A stretch of 64,000 bases of DNA. It comes from an uncultured Granulosicoccaceae bacterium (GTDB taxonomy: Bacteria; Pseudomonadota; Gammaproteobacteria; Granulosicoccales; Granulosicoccaceae). This document shows positions 63,867 through 64,000 of the stretch, piece after piece; the first letter of the stretch is position 1; the number at the start of each line of letters is the position of its first letter. The notes beneath the pieces are model-generated. The model had not been told where the DNA came from and did not search any database. It saw only the letters and a program-made list of their open reading frames with translations. Where the stretch lies: assembly GCA_937957915.1 (NCBI GenBank), contig CALGNZ010000027.1, positions 62,001 to 126,000 on the forward strand, given 5' to 3'. The translations under genes were made by a program, and so were the position numbers.

Positions 63867-64000
63867 ATGATCACCACTGCCCTGACCGGGGCCACTATAT
63901 TCGATGGCCACCGGCTCTATAAAAACCATGCACTGCTGATAGCGAATGAGCACATCAGCGCAATTTGCGACATCAGCAGTCTCCCAGCGGATCTCAACCC
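63867..64000 (+). CDS. nagA: N-acetylglucosamine-6-phosphate deacetylase (partial)
   Basis: The first 44 codons of a gene cut by the right edge. The translation, ALTGATIFDGHRLYKNHALL then IANEHISAICDISSLPADL, matches the N-terminal beta-sandwich of NagA (E. coli: a [22 protein letters not shown]-type start). NagA removes acetyl from GlcNAc 6-phosphate. It is the natural next enzyme after MurQ and the kinase. nagB, if present, lies beyond the window. Confidence 0.8.
   Translation, partial: MITTALTGATIFDGHRLYKNHALLIANEHISAICDISSLPADLN

Overview
The window looks like chromosomal DNA of a free-living, heterotrophic gammaproteobacterium. Evidence is the gene order, not a marker gene: mutS / pncC / recA / recX / alaS / lysC / csrA / tRNA-Ser / tRNA-Arg, then nadK / recN / bamE / rnfH / ratA / smpB, then mltD divergent from methyltransferase / rnhA / dnaQ, then mutL / miaA. 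All are classic gammaproteobacterial neighbourhoods. Base composition looks moderate (roughly half GC by eye). No phage, insertion sequence, CRISPR array or rRNA was seen. Species cannot be named from this.

Layout. 1-5.3 kb: start of a sugar-binding protein gene (partial), a succinate-semialdehyde-type aldehyde dehydrogenase and a large dimethylglycine/sarcosine dehydrogenase-like flavoprotein, all on the minus strand. 5.5-11.9 kb: a glycogen breakdown operon, glgX-glgP-pgi. 12-16.4 kb: secreted alpha/beta hydrolase, a CinA/MoaB-type protein, Sir2 deacetylase and AlkB-like dioxygenase. 16.8-20.3 kb: an orphan PilY1-like pilus protein with a LamG-like domain inserted in its VWA domain. 20.6-31.9 kb: tRNA-Arg, tRNA-Ser, csrA, lysC, alaS, recX, recA, pncC (minus), then mutS and nadK (plus). 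32-35.9 kb: recN, bamE, rnfH, ratA, smpB. 36-39.7 kb: dnaQ, rnhA, methyltransferase, mltD (gloB, often here, is absent). 40-45.6 kb: FHA protein, cysM, miaA, mutL, CoxG-like protein (hfq, usually after miaA, is absent). 46-54.9 kb: accessory metabolism, including a CpdA-like phosphodiesterase, a VTT/DedA membrane protein, two Gfo/Idh/MocA oxidoreductases, a VOC protein overlapping a PLP decarboxylase, a small membrane protein, and an MDR oxidoreductase divergent from a TetR regulator with two palindromic operators.

55.4-64 kb is the most interesting part. A minus-strand operon runs murQ-like etherase, sugar-binding protein, two CUT1 permeases, a Gfo/Idh/MocA oxidoreductase and a MalK/UgpC-type ATPase. 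Divergent from it is a BadF-type amino-sugar kinase, followed by rarD and the start of nagA. Together these suggest import of an unphosphorylated amino sugar (GlcNAc, MurNAc or a related compound), ATP-dependent phosphorylation inside the cell, lactyl-ether cleavage or a related SIS-domain reaction, and deacetylation: a route without a phosphotransferase system. The MurQ-like protein keeps one catalytic glutamate but appears to lack the second, so its true substrate is open.
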